NCBI RefSeq assembly: GCF_963678635.1
Contig: NC_087064.1
Coordinates: 34,448,369 to 34,512,368 of the forward strand
DNA length: 64,000 nt
Origin: Symsagittifera roscoffensis
Lineage: Eukaryota > Xenacoelomorpha > Acoela > Convolutidae
Direction of reading: 5' to 3'
Shown here: in pieces, positions 27,101 to 35,279 of the stretch
How the letters are laid out: each line of letters begins with the position of its first letter
Position numbering within the stretch: the first letter of the stretch is position 1
The notes under the pieces: model-generated
The model's database searches: none
Seen by the model: the letters and a program-made list of their open reading frames with translations, nothing else
What the model was told of the DNA's origin: nothing
Program-made: the position numbers and the translations under genes

Positions 27101-28743
27101 ATAGTGGAGACCATCAGTCCTAAAACGTTAATGACAGATCCTATAACGTTATGGACAGAACGACTTCTTCTTTTAAAAAATGTTCACTTATTTCCATTAG
27201 GTGTTTGTTTCTGAAAATCGTTCGTTTAAAAACTTCCATATTGTCCTTAATACTCAGTTTTGAGGCCAATTTCTTTCTCGATTGCTATATATGGCTCTGG
27301 TCGATTTACAAGTCTATTCGTTCGAATTAACAATTGAAAACTTAGTGTTTCCGCTTTAAGAAAGGAAAACTCAAAAAAAATCTATGCTTCTTGCTCGTGA
27401 TGTAGTTTTCCCAGGCAGACCAAGTTACTTTTGCTGATCAGAATTCGGGCTAGAAACTATCATTCAGCTTGAGGAAAATGGGTGAGTGAATGATGTTTAC
27501 TATACGCAATTCAATCACATACATACTTTTTGCATTACCAGTAATCCAGCAAATCGCTCTTTTGAAATCGATTCAATTGAATTTGATCATTTCGAGATAG
27601 GGAAGCACAAGAAAGACCGCTAAATAAAACAGTTAAATCGCAGAGACGCTGCGTTTTAACGTTTTGAATCATAGAGCACAACTCTTCAAAAAAGTTAATT
27701 CCTTTTCGATGTGTTAATTTCAGGTCTTATACAACAGCAGATGCATCAAGGACATTACCAAGTAAGTTGGACTGTGTATTTCTACCTCTTAAAGCAATTT
27801 TAGCACCCTTGTCGAGAACCCATTGCATTTTGTGTTCAAAAACCTAGCTTTTATTTTAATCAAGTCATCTTGTACCTTTTGGGACTTCCTTTTGAACATC
27901 TGGGAACTAAGGGCTTAGGCAATCGGAGCACTTCTGGAAGGTCTTTTGTGTAAATGCAGAATAGCAATAATCCCAGTAGTGAGCCTTGGGGATAACTAGA
28001 AGTGGCCTCGAGAATTTTTTTATCTAGTATTGACAACCCGTACCAATACTTTCCGGTCTTTTAGGTAGTCATAAATAATAGTGTGACCGTATTCGGGTAA
28101 CTGCAGAGTATATTATATGTTATGATGAAAGAAATAGATAGTTCCAATCAAACATTAATCTTGAAAATTCTCTTTCTGGCACAAAACTTTCTGAAAGTCG
28201 GCATGCTTCAAGGTAAGCTGGAGATAGAACCACAATTACGAATGAAAGGGAATGGAAAATCCCACTTTACGCCAAAGCTACCTCCCATTTTATGAAGAGA
28301 TGTTGGATGTCACAATGCACTCTTAATCTGTCATATTATTTAACAAATTTGCAAAAATCCAATGCATTTCAGATATTAACAAAAGATTCATTTAAATGGG
28401 TGCTTACTTTGTGTTTTCATCCGTTTTCTGTGACAGTTTAGATCTCAATTGCAACACGTCTACCTAGAAAACATTAAATGAAGAGACCTTCTATGACGAC
28501 AACGGACTCTTTAGAAGAAAATTAAGGAAAATACCTAACCCTAGTTTCTTCTAATGTCTTCTGTAGAGCACTGAATTGATGATCGTATTTCCGAAGCAAT
28601 GGAGATAACACCCTAAGGAAATTCAACAACAGAAAATAGCAACAGGCAGTGGTGATAAACGTTTCAAGAACAAAACGAAAAACCTACTCAGACTCCTGCA
28701 TCCATGGTGATTTATCGTCCTGGTTGGTTTCTGCTCTTCTCAT
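9153..28743 (-). CDS. SCLT1: Sodium channel and clathrin linker 1 (SCLT1), centriolar distal-appendage coiled-coil protein
   Basis: SCLT1 sits at centriolar distal appendages and is needed for ciliogenesis. I assembled 16 exons on the minus strand: 28688-28743, 28540-28612, 28408-28463, 22791-23022, 22661-22711, 18472-18608, 18305-18395, 17683-17861, 14748-14871, 14286-14447, 11288-11475, 10836-11028, 10322-10458, 9951-10089, 9451-9638 and 9153-9207. Every border is GT/AG, every phase matches, and the total is 2,061 bases, 686 residues plus stop, almost exactly the vertebrate length. The product is coiled coil nearly throughout. Family-like segments include VLSPLLRKYD near the N-terminus, EEKDNALELATSANNELDQL, EVDEVRGLCNKSVDRLMEDI and a YEARIESMEECHQHSISELQ-type segment. 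One weak point is the donor of the 11,288 exon, chosen by phase. Intron 3 (5.4 kb) holds several repeats. Exons 1-3 also occur in a second copy upstream (30,925-31,260). Confidence 0.9.
12181..12257 (-). repeat. tRNA-like sequence
   Basis: Minus strand: CCTGGCCTAAAGGTAA (A-box-like) and GGTGCGAAACC (B-box-like) in an SCLT1 intron. Strongly diverged; an R1 head (gaagtggagcttcgc) follows at about 12,290. Confidence 0.35.
12545..13464 (-). mobile_element. R1 TIR element cluster: two heads, one tail, two tRNA-like blocks
   Basis: Heads TACACAGAGGCGAAGCGG (12,547) and TACACAGAGGCGAAGTTG (12,910) are followed by a single tail ending GCTTTGCTTGTGTAAA at 13,464, so one copy may be inserted in or fused to another. 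A tRNA-like block with a GGGTTCAAACC B box lies at 13,190-13,262 on the minus strand. It is in the long SCLT1 intron between 11.5 and 14.3 kb. Confidence 0.45.
13640..13713 (-). repeat. tRNA-derived sequence with a perfect B box
   Basis: Minus strand: TGGCGAAGAGGTTACGC (A box) and GGTTCGAATCC (perfect B box) about 40 bases apart. It lies in an SCLT1 intron just outside the R1 cluster. It lacks convincing acceptor pairing, so it is a tRNA-derived repeat rather than a working tRNA. Confidence 0.45.
13845..14150 (+). repeat. Dispersed repeat R2, copy 3
   Basis: Short copy with 'gttggaaaaaagccaatgaa' near its start and 'acctatatacgctcatctac' near its end, same orientation as the other copies. 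Confidence 0.45.
14915..15972 (-). mobile_element. R1 TIR element, long copy
   Basis: Head GTGGCGAAGCAGAGCTTCGC at about 14,921; tail TTGCGACTTAGGTTGG then TTTGCTTGTGTAAA ending near 15,974. The ~1 kb interior has two partly overlapping stop-poor minus-strand stretches of 80-90 codons that repeat each other's wording (CASGYALRFEKSMA and SSGYSLNWAEK), which suggests an internal duplication rather than genes. Confidence 0.45.
15976..16385 (+). repeat. Dispersed repeat R2, copy 4
   Basis: Contains the R2 phrases 'aagtgcataaat', 'gcattaatatgtatgaatgc', 'tgtagttactagaa' and 'acctatataagagtcttcac'. Directly abuts the R1 element on its left. Confidence 0.5.
16553..16970 (-). mobile_element. R1-type element with two tRNA-like blocks
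   Basis: tRNA-like blocks on the minus strand at 16,553-16,625 (B box GTTTGAATCC) and 16,700-16,775 (A box TGGCTGAGTGGTTAATG), followed by the family tail TTTGCGAGTTAGGTTAG at about 16,900 and gttcatactaatacagtaa. The second block resembles those at 2.4 and 3.5 kb. Confidence 0.45.
17035..17560 (+). repeat. Dispersed repeat R2, copy 5
   Basis: Begins 'ttggaaaagagtcaatgaac' and contains 'acctatgtaagagtctgaag', then a second partial round ending near 17,540. Same orientation as the other copies; in the SCLT1 intron before the exon at 17,683. Confidence 0.45.
18867..20830 (-). pseudogene. Decayed retroelement polyprotein, probably LTR type, in an SCLT1 intron
   Basis: Minus-strand fragments keep coding character but are broken by stops and frame changes. 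At 18,940-19,067 a stretch with SLRLPKQNMYCVIGADASFF carries the D-A-S motif seen at the start of the RNase H domain in LTR-element Pol proteins. At about 19,400-19,640 another stretch reads KDELLDDLVLTMENNIIGRY. At 20,690-20,830 a basic stretch (PPGYNRLKRDKWANRK) could be from Gag. The order Gag to Pol along the minus strand is right for one element. No LTR was identified. I infer an old insertion in the intron between the 18.6 and 22.7 kb exons. Confidence 0.4.
20840..22340. repeat. Array of about seven diverged ~165-base tandem units
   Basis: A core like 'ttgagcagtcatatttggag' recurs at 21,091, 21,251, 21,424, 21,602, 21,752, 21,920 and 22,085, spacing 150-178 bases. Each is followed by a phrase like 'ctctgacagcacccaactac' and a T/A-rich filler. 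A closing block (gcgagacagtgaagcccgca) lies at about 22,300. The same array and closing block recur at 59.1-60.3 kb, so this is the repeat part of a dispersed element, not a one-off satellite. Confidence 0.65.
23110..23510 (+). repeat. Dispersed repeat R2, copy 6
   Basis: Begins 'attggaaaagaatcaatgaa' and runs to 'gtgcataaataactaagtgc'. Intron 3 of SCLT1. It leads straight into the 1.09 kb duplication. Confidence 0.45.
23510..25700 (+). repeat. Diverged 1.09 kb tandem duplication
   Basis: Two units, about 23,510-24,590 and 24,600-25,700, match along their length with an offset near 1,087 bases (for example 'acacaggcaataactt' at 24,050 and 25,138; 'tccaactaggacaccaaaa' at 24,334 and 25,441). 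Both end with a GC-rich hairpin around CCCCGCCAGTCAGAGTCACC. Each begins with the tail of the R2 family. No intact gene; the minus-strand frames in the two units are broken at different places. Confidence 0.6.
26060..26960 (+). repeat. Old ~0.45-0.5 kb duplication in SCLT1 intron 3
   Basis: 'ttgatggtggatttta' at about 26,078 and 'ttgatggtggatttca' at about 26,509 start two parallel stretches. Further matching blocks occur at 'tttcaaagccggaaa' near 26,297 and 26,835. Strongly diverged; no coding potential seen. The flanking 25,700-26,060 and 26,960-27,750 hold nothing I recognise. Confidence 0.5.
27760..28100 (-). pseudogene. Non-LTR (LINE) reverse transcriptase fragment
   Basis: Translated on the minus strand, a short stretch reads YPQGSLLGLLLFCIYTKDLP, the motif region between RT domains 4 and 5 of Jockey/CR1-like LINE polymerases (P-Q-G-S, then L-L-F-x-I-Y-x-x-D-L-P). 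Upstream sequence (YDYLKDRK, then GLSILDKK) and a downstream DDLIKIK stretch also fit but need frame changes. It ends at 28,100-28,108, exactly where the 2.5 kb tandem repeat begins. Probably a 5'-truncated, decayed insertion in SCLT1 intron 3. Confidence 0.6.
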
Positions 28744-29419
28744 TTTAAATTTACAGATAGCAATTATTCTGAAATTCCGATTTACAAATTAGCTAGCGCA
28801 CAATTGTAAAAACATATGATTTAAAAATATATATTAAATAGTTAAAAAGAAACACAGGGCAGCTTCGGTATTAGAAGCAGACGGCTCAATATTATTAAGA
28901 GAAATTCAAAAACGAACAGTTTGCGATGTTGCGCGCAACAAATAACAACTCGTTGAAAAAAACACAAAAGCAAATCTCTCAGGTGGAGGGTTCTTACGCA
29001 TTTCGAAAACTGATGTAAAAACACAACCGTATTGATTATCAGTAAAAGTAGTCGTAGTATTATTAAGGATTTTGTGTCTACGCAAGGAGTCCAGGCTTCG
29101 TCAATGCACTCGTTTCAGATCGCACAGTCACATGCAAGCTTCCTTGTGTATTTGTTTCTTTCGTCATAAAGGTTAAACTTCTTCCAGAATAGCTTGAGTA
29201 GGGCAGCACCTTTCAAACCAGTCGTGTCTTGAATCAATTTATTCTGAACGCATTTGTATTTCAATCTCTTTAGCTGAAACATAAGGACGCAAGAGAGGAT
29301 TGGTATGATGAGGGAGGGATATCAAGCAAATGAAAATCGTTACGCTTCAGTATATATTTCGCAAGTAATAACAAGTTGTTCAATTGTATACACATCGGCA
29401 AAGCCAGAAGTTGTAGCTG

Positions 29420-30625
29420 TCGCAGTTTTTTTTGTATGTATCAAGTGTTTTCAAAACAAAGTACTTGAATAAATATAACAAAAGCCAATATCGCTCTGTA
29501 TTTCTGAGAAAATGCCGAGATACCATTACAATACCTAATTTTTTGCGGTTTAGGGTACCTGAGAATGGGATCTTTTCAGACCAAGCGGTTCACAGCTTAA
29601 AACTTAAACTACAAAGTACAGAGATGGTTAGGGCAAAAGAGGATAGCGGTAGGGCAGCAGAAGACTTGGGCGAGGTAAGGGACATAATTAGTATATTAAT
29701 TGCTGATAGATTATGGCCATCTTTAATTATGTTCTACGACGAGCAAAGGACAACACTTTTGCCACGCGCCTCAGTCACTGTAAAAAAAATGAGAACTTAT
29801 CTGATAGACAAGTCAGACCCCCAAGAAAGATGCACAGAAAATCAGCAAAGGAACTAGATGATATAAAATTGCAGGGATGGGTGGATGAGTTACTGTCTGT
29901 GGGTCCTAAACATCGAGAACGAGATAAATTCAACGATGTCCATTTTTTAGCAGATATTTATAAAGTTTTTTTAAATCTAAACTGAGGAAGCATGACGTGT
30001 TTGTCGAAAATTTATGTAAAATTGAAGCAGCTGCTAAATGGTACACAAAAAAAACGCCTAATTCCACGTGATATGGAAATCGAACAAGCTAGAATACCTC
30101 AAAAACAACGAACTACTGGTGGTAATTTCTTCTAAGGGTGTTGGGTTTTGCGTCATCAAAAAACACACATTTGAAGAAAAACTGACCCAAGTGCTAGAAT
30201 CAGAACAGTTTGAAATACATGATAATATGAATGATTCAGTTGTTCAAAAAAATGAAAAAAAACTCGAACAAAGAACTACTAGCCATAAACAAAAGGGATG
30301 AGATCACAGATGGCTATTATGCGCGGTTGAGGTCAGCTGGTGGTCAACCTGCATAACTTAATGGGCTGGCTCAAGTAAATAAAAAGGATACACCACCACG
30401 ACTTGGCCTCTCTTTCCCCGGTACTTCGTATGAGAAACTGAATGAAACACAAGCAAAAATTTTTGATAAACTCGATGGTGCAAATATTGAGACCAACACT
30501 GAAGCAGCCAGGGATATGAAAGCGAATATAAAATATAAATTAAACTCTGAAGAGAGCATCGTTTTCTTGGATGTGAAAAGCTTCTACACAAATGTTCCAC
30601 TCAAAGATACTATTGACATCGCGCT
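29420..30625 (+). pseudogene. Penelope-like element, N-terminal half, decayed (copy 1)
   Basis: Plus-strand coding remains of a PLE polyprotein. In order: an N-terminal region (KYNKSQYRSVFLRKCRDT), the GPKH and FNDVHFLADI segment typical of the PLE N-domain, GVGFCVIKKHTFEEKL, a degraded G-x-P-x-x-x-x-L-x-x-x-x-K block, then motif A of RT as FLDVKSFYTNVPLKDTID. It is broken by frame changes (for example at 29,990, 30,300 and 30,355) and stops abruptly at the duplication junction after TIDIAL. The assignment rests on the motif-A wording and the linked N-domain; the C-terminal GIY-YIG nuclease is absent from this part. Confidence 0.75.
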
Positions 30626-30924
30626 TATATTATATGTTATGATGAAAGAAATAGATAGTTCCAATCAAACATTAATCTTGAAAATTCTCTTTCTGGCACA
30701 AAACTTTCTGAAAGTCGGCATGCTTCAAGGTAAGCTGGAGATAGAACCACAATTACGAATGAAGGGGAATGGAAAATCCCACTTTACGCCAAAGCTACCT
30801 CCCATTTTATGAAGAGATGTTGGATGTCACAATGCACTCTTAATCTGTCATATTATTTAAAAAATTTGCAAAAATCCAATGCATTTCAGATATTAACAAA
30901 AGATTCATTTAAATGGGTGCTTAC

Positions 30925-31260
30925 TTTGTGTTTTCATCCGTTTTCTGTGACAGTTTAGATCTCAATTGCAACACGTCTACCTAGAAAACATTAAATGAAG
31001 AGACCTTCTATGACGACAACGGACTCTTTAGAAGAAAATTAAGGAAAATACCTAACCCTAGTTTCTTCTAATGTCTTCTGTAGAGCACTGAATTGATGAT
31101 CGTATTTCCGAAGCAATGGAGATAACACCCTAAGGAAATTCAACAACAGAAAATAGCAACAGGCAGTGGTGATAAACGTTTCAAGAACAAAACGAAAAAC
31201 CTACTCAGACTCCTGCATCCATGGTGATTTATCGTCCTGGTTGGTTTCTGCTCTTCTCAT
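30925..31260 (-). CDS. SCLT1: Second copy of SCLT1 exons 1-3
   Basis: Exact equivalents of SCLT1 exon 1 (31205-31260), exon 2 (31057-31129) and exon 3 (30925-30980), offset by 2,517 bases from the copy at 28.4-28.7 kb. All three exons and their splice borders are identical by eye to the other copy. Exon 3 ends in the phase that exon 2 starts in, and exons 2+3 total 129 bases (43 codons), so a transcript from this outer copy could splice into the inner exons 2 and 3 and stay in frame, adding a repeated 43-residue block. It could equally skip straight to exon 4 and make normal SCLT1. Whether both promoters work is not visible. Confidence 0.8.
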
Positions 31261-31934
31261 TTTAAATTTACAGATAGCAATTATTCTGAAATTCCGATTT
31301 ACAAATTAGCTAGCGCACAATTGTAAAAACATATGATTTAAAAATATATACTAAATAGTTAAAAAGAAACACAGGGCAGCTTCGGTATTAGAAGCAGACG
31401 GCTCAAAATTATTAAGAGAAATTCAAAAACGAACAGTTTGCGATGTTGCGCGCAACAAATAACAACTCGTTGAAAAAAACACAAAAGCAAATCTCTCAGG
31501 TGGAGGGTTCTTACGCATTTCGAAAACTGATGTAAAAACACAACCGTATTGATTATCAGTAAAAGTAGTCGTAGTATTATTAAGGATTTTGTGTCTACGC
31601 AAGGAGTCCAGGCTTCGTCAATGCACTCGTTTCAGATCGCACAGTCACATGCAAGCTTCCTTGTGTATTTGTTTCTTTCGTCATAAAGGTTAAACTTCTT
31701 CCAGAATAGCTTGAGTAGGGCAGCACCTTTCAAACCAGTCGTGTCTTGAATCAATTTATTCTGAACGCATTTGTATTTCAATCTCTTTAGCTGAAACATA
31801 AGGACGCAAGAGAGGATTGGTATGATGAGGGAGGGATATCAAGCAAATGAAAATCGTTACGCTTCAGTATATATTTCGCAAGTAATAACAAGTTGTTCAA
31901 TTGTATACACATCGGCAAAGCCAGAAGTTGTAGC

Positions 31935-33140
31935 TGTCGCAGTTTTTTTGTATGTATCAAGTGTTTTCAAAACAAAGTACTTGAATAAATATAACAAAAG
32001 CCAATATCGCTCTGTATTTCTGAAAAAATGCCGAGATACCATTACAATACCTAATTTTTTGCGGTTTAGGGTACCTGAGAATGGGATCTTTTCAGATCAA
32101 GCGGTTCACAGCTTAAAACTTAAACTACAAAGTACAGAGATGGTTAGGGCAAAAGAGGATAGCGGTAGGGCAGCAGAAGACTTGGGCGAGGTAAGGGACA
32201 TAATTAGTATATTAATTGCTGATAGATTATGGCCATCTTTAATTATGTTCTACGACGAGCAAAGGACAACACTTTTGCCACGCGCCTCAGTCACTGTAAA
32301 AAAAAATGAGAACTTATCTGATAGACAAGTCAGACCCCCAAGAAAGATGCACAGAAAATCAGCAAAGGAACTAGATGATATAAAATTGCAGGGATGGGTG
32401 GATGAGTTACTGTCTGTGGGTCCTAAACATCGAGAACGAGATAAATTCAACGATGTCCATTTTTTAGCAGATATTTATAAAGTTTTTTTAAATCTAAACT
32501 GAGGAAGCATGACGTGTTTGTCAAAAATTTATGTAAAATTGAAGCAGCTGCTAAATGGTACACAAAAAAACGCCTAATTCCACGTGATATGGAAATCGAA
32601 CAAGCTAGAATACCTCAAAAACAACGAACTACTGGTGGTAATTTCTTCTAAGGGTGTTGGGTTTTGCGTCATCAAAAAACACACATTTGAAGAAAAACTG
32701 ACCCAAGTGCTAGAATCAGAACAGTTTGAAATACATGATAATATGAATGATTCAGTTGTTCAAAAAATGAAAAAAAACTCGAACAAAGAACTACTAGCCA
32801 TAAACAAAAGGGATGAGATCACAGATGGCTATTATGCGCGGTTGAGGTCAGCTGGTGGTCAACCTGCATAACTTAATGGGCTGGCTCAAGTAAATAAAAA
32901 GGATACACCACCACGACTTGGCCTCTCTTTCCCCGGTACTTCGTATGAGAAACTGAATAAAACACAAGCAAAAATTTTTGATAAACTCGATGGTGCAAAT
33001 ATTGAGACCAACACTGAAGCAGCCAGGGATATGAAAGCGAATATAAAATATAAATTAAACTCTGAAGAGAGCATCGTTTTCTTGGATGTGAAAAGCTTCT
33101 ACACAAATGTTCCACTCAAAGATACTATTGACATCGCGCT
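31935..33140 (+). pseudogene. Penelope-like element, N-terminal half, decayed (copy 2)
   Basis: Near-identical to the copy at 29.4-30.6 kb and with the same frame breaks, but one A-run difference at about 32,305 keeps the first frame open longer, so the first 226 codons from 31,822 are uninterrupted here. It ends in RT motif A at the next duplication junction (33,140). Confidence 0.75.
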
Positions 33141-33299
33141 TATATTATATGTTATGATGAAAGAAATAGATAGTTCCAATCAAACATTAATCTTGAAAAT
33201 TCTCTTTCTGGCACAAAACTTTCTGAAAGTCGGCATGCTTCAAGGTAAGCTGGAGATAGAACCACAATTACGAATGAAAGGGAATGGAAAGAAATTCGC

Positions 33300-34397
33300 G
33301 CTTAAGAACTTATCTGATAGACAAGTCAGACCCCCAAGAAAGATGCACAGAAAATCAGCAAAGGAACTAGATGATATAAAATTGCAGGGATGGGTGGATG
33401 AGTTACTGTCTGTGGGTCCTAAACATCGAGAACGAGATAAATTCAACGATGTCCATTTTTTAGCAGATATTTATAAAGTTTTTTTAAATCTAAACTGAGG
33501 AAGCATGACGTGTTTGTCGAAAATTTATGTAAAATTGAAGCAGCTGCTAAATGGTACACAAAAAAACGCCTAATTCCACGTGATATGGAAATCGAACAAG
33601 CTAGAATACCTCAAAAACAACGAACTACTGGTGGTAATTTCTTCTAAGGGTGTTGGGTTTTGCGTCATCAAAAAACACACATTTGAAGAAAAACTGACCC
33701 AAGTGCTAGAATCAGAACAGTTTGAAATACATGATAATATGAATGATTCAGTTGTTCAAAAAAATGAAAAAAAACTCGAACAAAGAACTACTAGCCATAA
33801 ACAAAAGGGATGAGATCACAGATGGCTATTATGCGCGGTTGAGGTCAGCTGGTGGTCAACCTGCATAACTTAATGGGCTGGCTCAAGTAAATAAAAAGGA
33901 TACACCACCACGACTTGGCCTCTCTTTCCCCGGTACTTCGTATGAGAAACTGAATAAAACACAAGCAAAAATTTTTGATAAACTCGATGGTGCAAATATT
34001 GAGACCAACACTGAAGCAGCCAGGGATATGAAAGCGAATATAAAATATAAATTAAACTCTGAAGAGAGCATCGTTTTCTTGGATGTGAAAAGCTTCTACA
34101 CAAATGTTCCACTCAAAGATACTATTGACTTCGCGCTTAAGAAATTAACCAGCCAGAATGAGCCACCTGACTTGTGACGAAGTACAATGAAACGCCTTTT
34201 GTACATGGCTGTTAATAATGTTCATTTTAAATGCAACGACATTTGTTGTGTACAGAAGAAAAGATTGGTCATGGGTGCATCCTGGCAGTCATTCTGGTAA
34301 ACCTATCCTTGAAAGACTTTGAGAAAAATCTGGCTATGGACATCCCTCAAAAATTGATATGCCAGAGGGCATGAACGGAAAGTAACCAATATTCAAT
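33300..34397 (+). pseudogene. Penelope-like element, decayed, extends into RT motif B (copy 3)
   Basis: Starts after the internal deletion and therefore lacks the N-terminal part. It runs beyond motif A through KKLTSQNEPPDL and LYMAVNNVHFKCND to a motif-B-like LVMGASWQSFW at about 34,265-34,300, then ends at the 5' LTR of the large retrotransposon. This is the only copy showing what followed motif A. Frame breaks occur at 34,175 and 34,301. Confidence 0.75.
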
Positions 34398-35279
34398 TGT
34401 GCCATTCTGCAAAATGACACAGCACAACCTTCGTGCGACGTAAAAAGAACGACTAAAGGCCTTATTGATGAAAAAGTTTTGCGAAGGAGGGTCGGAATAT
34501 TCTAGAATTTTTATTTTTAAAATTTCGATTGGAAGAAGAATATTTCTCAGAAATACGAAAAACGGCCATTTTGACTGAAAATGTGACGAGATTCAGAACA
34601 ACGACAGATATAGTGAAACACAGTCGTACCAGAGACGGAAAACACGAAGCCTCTTATCGTGGCAACAACGCACGATAAGACTTTTGTTAACAGATATTGG
34701 TGGAGAAGGAGGCTTGAGTGGGGGAAGAAATATACCACGGAACCCTCCCGGGACACGAATTATAAGAGATAAGAGCGTTATCTCAGGAATATTACGGGAG
34801 CGGAGGCTTGGTCCCCCAGAGACTGTTTTATGTGAAGGGACTGTATAAACTAACTTTATAGCTGCTGGAATGTCATAGATCTCTTAATTAACACCATTAT
34901 TGTTTAATATTTCAGAGTATGAGTAGCTAGAAAGAGGAAAGGGTCAATCCATCTCCAATGGATTTAATATAGGACTGTCACACAAAAACATGTTAAAATA
35001 GGTTGTTCGAGCCGTGTTTTTAATGACAATCACGTAGTCTGAGGATCCGAGACTCAGCTATGTGGTTGTGTTCGCATGTAAACGAAAGGTGATCAAAAGT
35101 CGTTTGACTGATGGCCTAAAAATGGTAACTTTTTACTTTGCCCTAAACAGACCAGAAAATCAACTGGCAAGGTCGAGACGGCGAAAAACGAGTAGGATTA
35201 AGGTAACTGACGCCTGCCAGTCGTTAATAGGTACTTTTTCTACGCTCCGTCGCTGTGTAGTATTTGGGCGAATGTTACA
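34398..35279 (+). repeat. 5' LTR of the large retrotransposon
   Basis: 882 bases, TGTGCC...TTACA. It differs from the 3' LTR by about a dozen substitutions by eye, a single-base indel and one 12-base insertion at about 34,553. A TATA-like CTGTATAAAC lies at 34,841-34,850 and a pyrimidine-rich ATTTCAG at about 34,910. A possible primer-binding site starting TGGCGCTCC lies at 35,292, 12 bases after the LTR end; it would need a tRNA ending GGAGCGCCA and is weak. Confidence 0.92.

Larger units (their letters stand above)
28109..34150. repeat. 2.5 kb tandem segmental repeat: SCLT1 5' end plus PLE, 2 full and 1 deleted copy
   Basis: The same start ('tatattatatgttatgatga') occurs at 28,109, 30,626 and 33,141, so the period is 2,515-2,517 bases. 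Copies 1 and 2 differ by only scattered bases. Copy 3 jumps at about 33,290 from just after 'gaatggaaa' to the equivalent of 29,792, losing about 1.5 kb including the SCLT1 exons, then continues past the point where copies 1 and 2 stop ('gcgcttaagaaattaacc'). The unit's left end is SCLT1 intron 3 and its right end lies inside PLE RT motif A, so the duplication breakpoint is inside the transposon. Confidence 0.9.

Noticed and set aside
28109-34150. LTRs of a second retrotransposon
   Set aside because: The 2.5 kb direct repeats contain host SCLT1 exons and PLE remains and abut each other, so they are a tandem duplication, not LTR ends.
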